DNA from: Caulobacteraceae bacterium
GTDB taxonomy: Bacteria; Pseudomonadota; Alphaproteobacteria; Caulobacterales; Caulobacteraceae
Reading direction: 5' to 3'
DNA length: 6,128 nucleotides
Assembly (NCBI GenBank): GCA_013815405.1
Contig: JACDGF010000143.1
Location: 1 to 6,128 of the forward strand
In this document: positions 5,533-6,128 of the stretch, in pieces
Layout: the number at the start of each line of letters is the position of its first letter
How positions within the stretch are numbered: the first letter of the stretch is position 1
Program-made: the position numbers and the translations under genes
Notes under the pieces: generated by a model
Told to the model about the DNA's origin: nothing
Databases searched by the model: none
Seen by the model: the letters and a program-made list of their open reading frames with translations, nothing else

Positions 5533-6128
5533 CTTTCCCCGGCTCTCAGAGCCGGGGCCTCATTGAAGCCGGGAGACGCGAGGGGCAAAGGTCGCCCCCG
5601 CGCCGCTTTCCCCGGCTCTCAGAGCCGGGGCCTCATTGAAGCCTGAGGGACGCGGACCTGGCGAGAGCGGCCCTGATGCTTTCCCCGGCTCTCAGAGCCG
5701 GGGCCTCATTGAAGCATCCACGCCCAGGTCTCGGCCGGCGCGACGATGAAGCCTTTCCCCGGCTCTCAGAGCCGGGGCCTCATTGAAGCGCCATCACCGT
5801 CTTCGTCCTGTTCGCGATGCTCATCCTTTCCCCGGCTCTCAGAGCCGGGGCCTCATTGAAGCATCCTGAGCGGCCTGTCCACCACCGTCGCCGGCGCGCC
5901 TTTCCCCGGCTCTCAGAGCCGGGGCCTCATTGAAGCGCCCATCTGCTGGGGCTCGGTCCCCGCGCGGCCAACTTTCCCCGGCTCTCAGAGCCGGGGCCTC
6001 ATTGAAGCGGCCAGGGACCCGCGCTCAAGGATCAGCGTGGCGCCGCCTTTCCCCGGCTCTCAGAGCCGGGGCCTCATTGAAGCATATTGAGCGACTTGGC
6101 CCCGATCACGGTGCAGTCGTCTTTCCCC

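Larger units (their letters stand above)
3751..6128 (+). CRISPR. CRISPR array, 37-bp repeat, 32 full repeats plus a truncated 33rd, 32 spacers; likely type I-G
   Basis: Repeats start at 3751, 3826, 3900, 3974, 4048, 4121, 4195, 4270, 4346, 4420, 4494, 4567, 4642, 4718, 4792, 4865, 4938, 5014, 5089, 5161, 5236, 5311, 5385, 5459, 5533, 5606, 5679, 5753, 5826, 5900, 5972 and 6047. The 8-base start of another is at 6121. Each repeat is CTTT, a hairpin with arms CCCCGGCTC and GAGCCGGGG around TCA, then CCTC, then ATTGAAGC. All full copies look identical. Spacers are 35-39 bp (mean 37.1) and none is duplicated. The 3' ATTGAAGC is the usual class 1 crRNA 5' handle, so transcription runs on the + strand and spacer 1 (3788-3825) should be the newest. 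No degenerate end repeat is seen, so the array continues beyond the window. The nearby Cas4-Cas1 fusion favours I-G. Type V-B is less likely because its repeats do not end this way. Confidence 0.99.

Noticed and set aside
3970..5646. Open frames through the array giving repeated FPGSQSRGLIEA or LSPALRAGASLK peptides
   Set aside because: Two of the three forward frames of the CRISPR repeat lack stops, so repeat-spacer units read through by chance. These are not repeat proteins.

Overview
The window is GC-rich DNA from a bacterium that is most likely an alphaproteobacterium, possibly of the Rhodospirillales. This rests on the alphaproteobacterial look of the succinyl-CoA ligase, the strong G/C bias at third codon positions, and inverted GC-rich intergenic repeats. 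The genus is not determined.

Layout from left to right: 1-235 is intergenic, with two REP-like palindromic elements facing each other and a candidate promoter. 236-1405 is sucC, the ATP-grasp beta subunit of succinyl-CoA ligase, without sucD next to it. 1406-1479 is a short intergenic stretch with a perfect 12-bp palindrome and a good ribosome binding site. 1480-3222 is a Cas4-Cas1 fusion, overlapped by 4 bp by cas2 (3219-3530). 3531-3750 is a non-coding CRISPR leader. 3751 to the right edge is a CRISPR array of 32 complete, identical 37-bp repeats, 32 spacers and the first 8 bases of a 33rd repeat. The array continues past the window.

The cas genes form an adaptation module. Cas4 checks and trims prespacers, including PAM choice, and the Cas1-Cas2 integrase inserts them at the leader end. 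The repeat is a GC-rich hairpin followed by ATTGAAGC, the classic 8-nt 5' handle of class 1 crRNAs. The array is therefore read on the + strand from the leader beside cas2. The Cas4-Cas1 fusion plus this repeat type suggests subtype I-G (formerly I-U). No Cas3, Cas5/6, Cas7, Cas8 or Cas12 gene is present, so the interference machinery lies beyond the array or elsewhere, or is missing.

I found no clearly new system. The points most worth checking are the lone adaptation module beside a sucC lacking sucD, a spacer that looks like a tRNA D-arm (spacer 24), a spacer that looks like a phage promoter/operator (spacer 9), and the palindromes and repeats in the leader.
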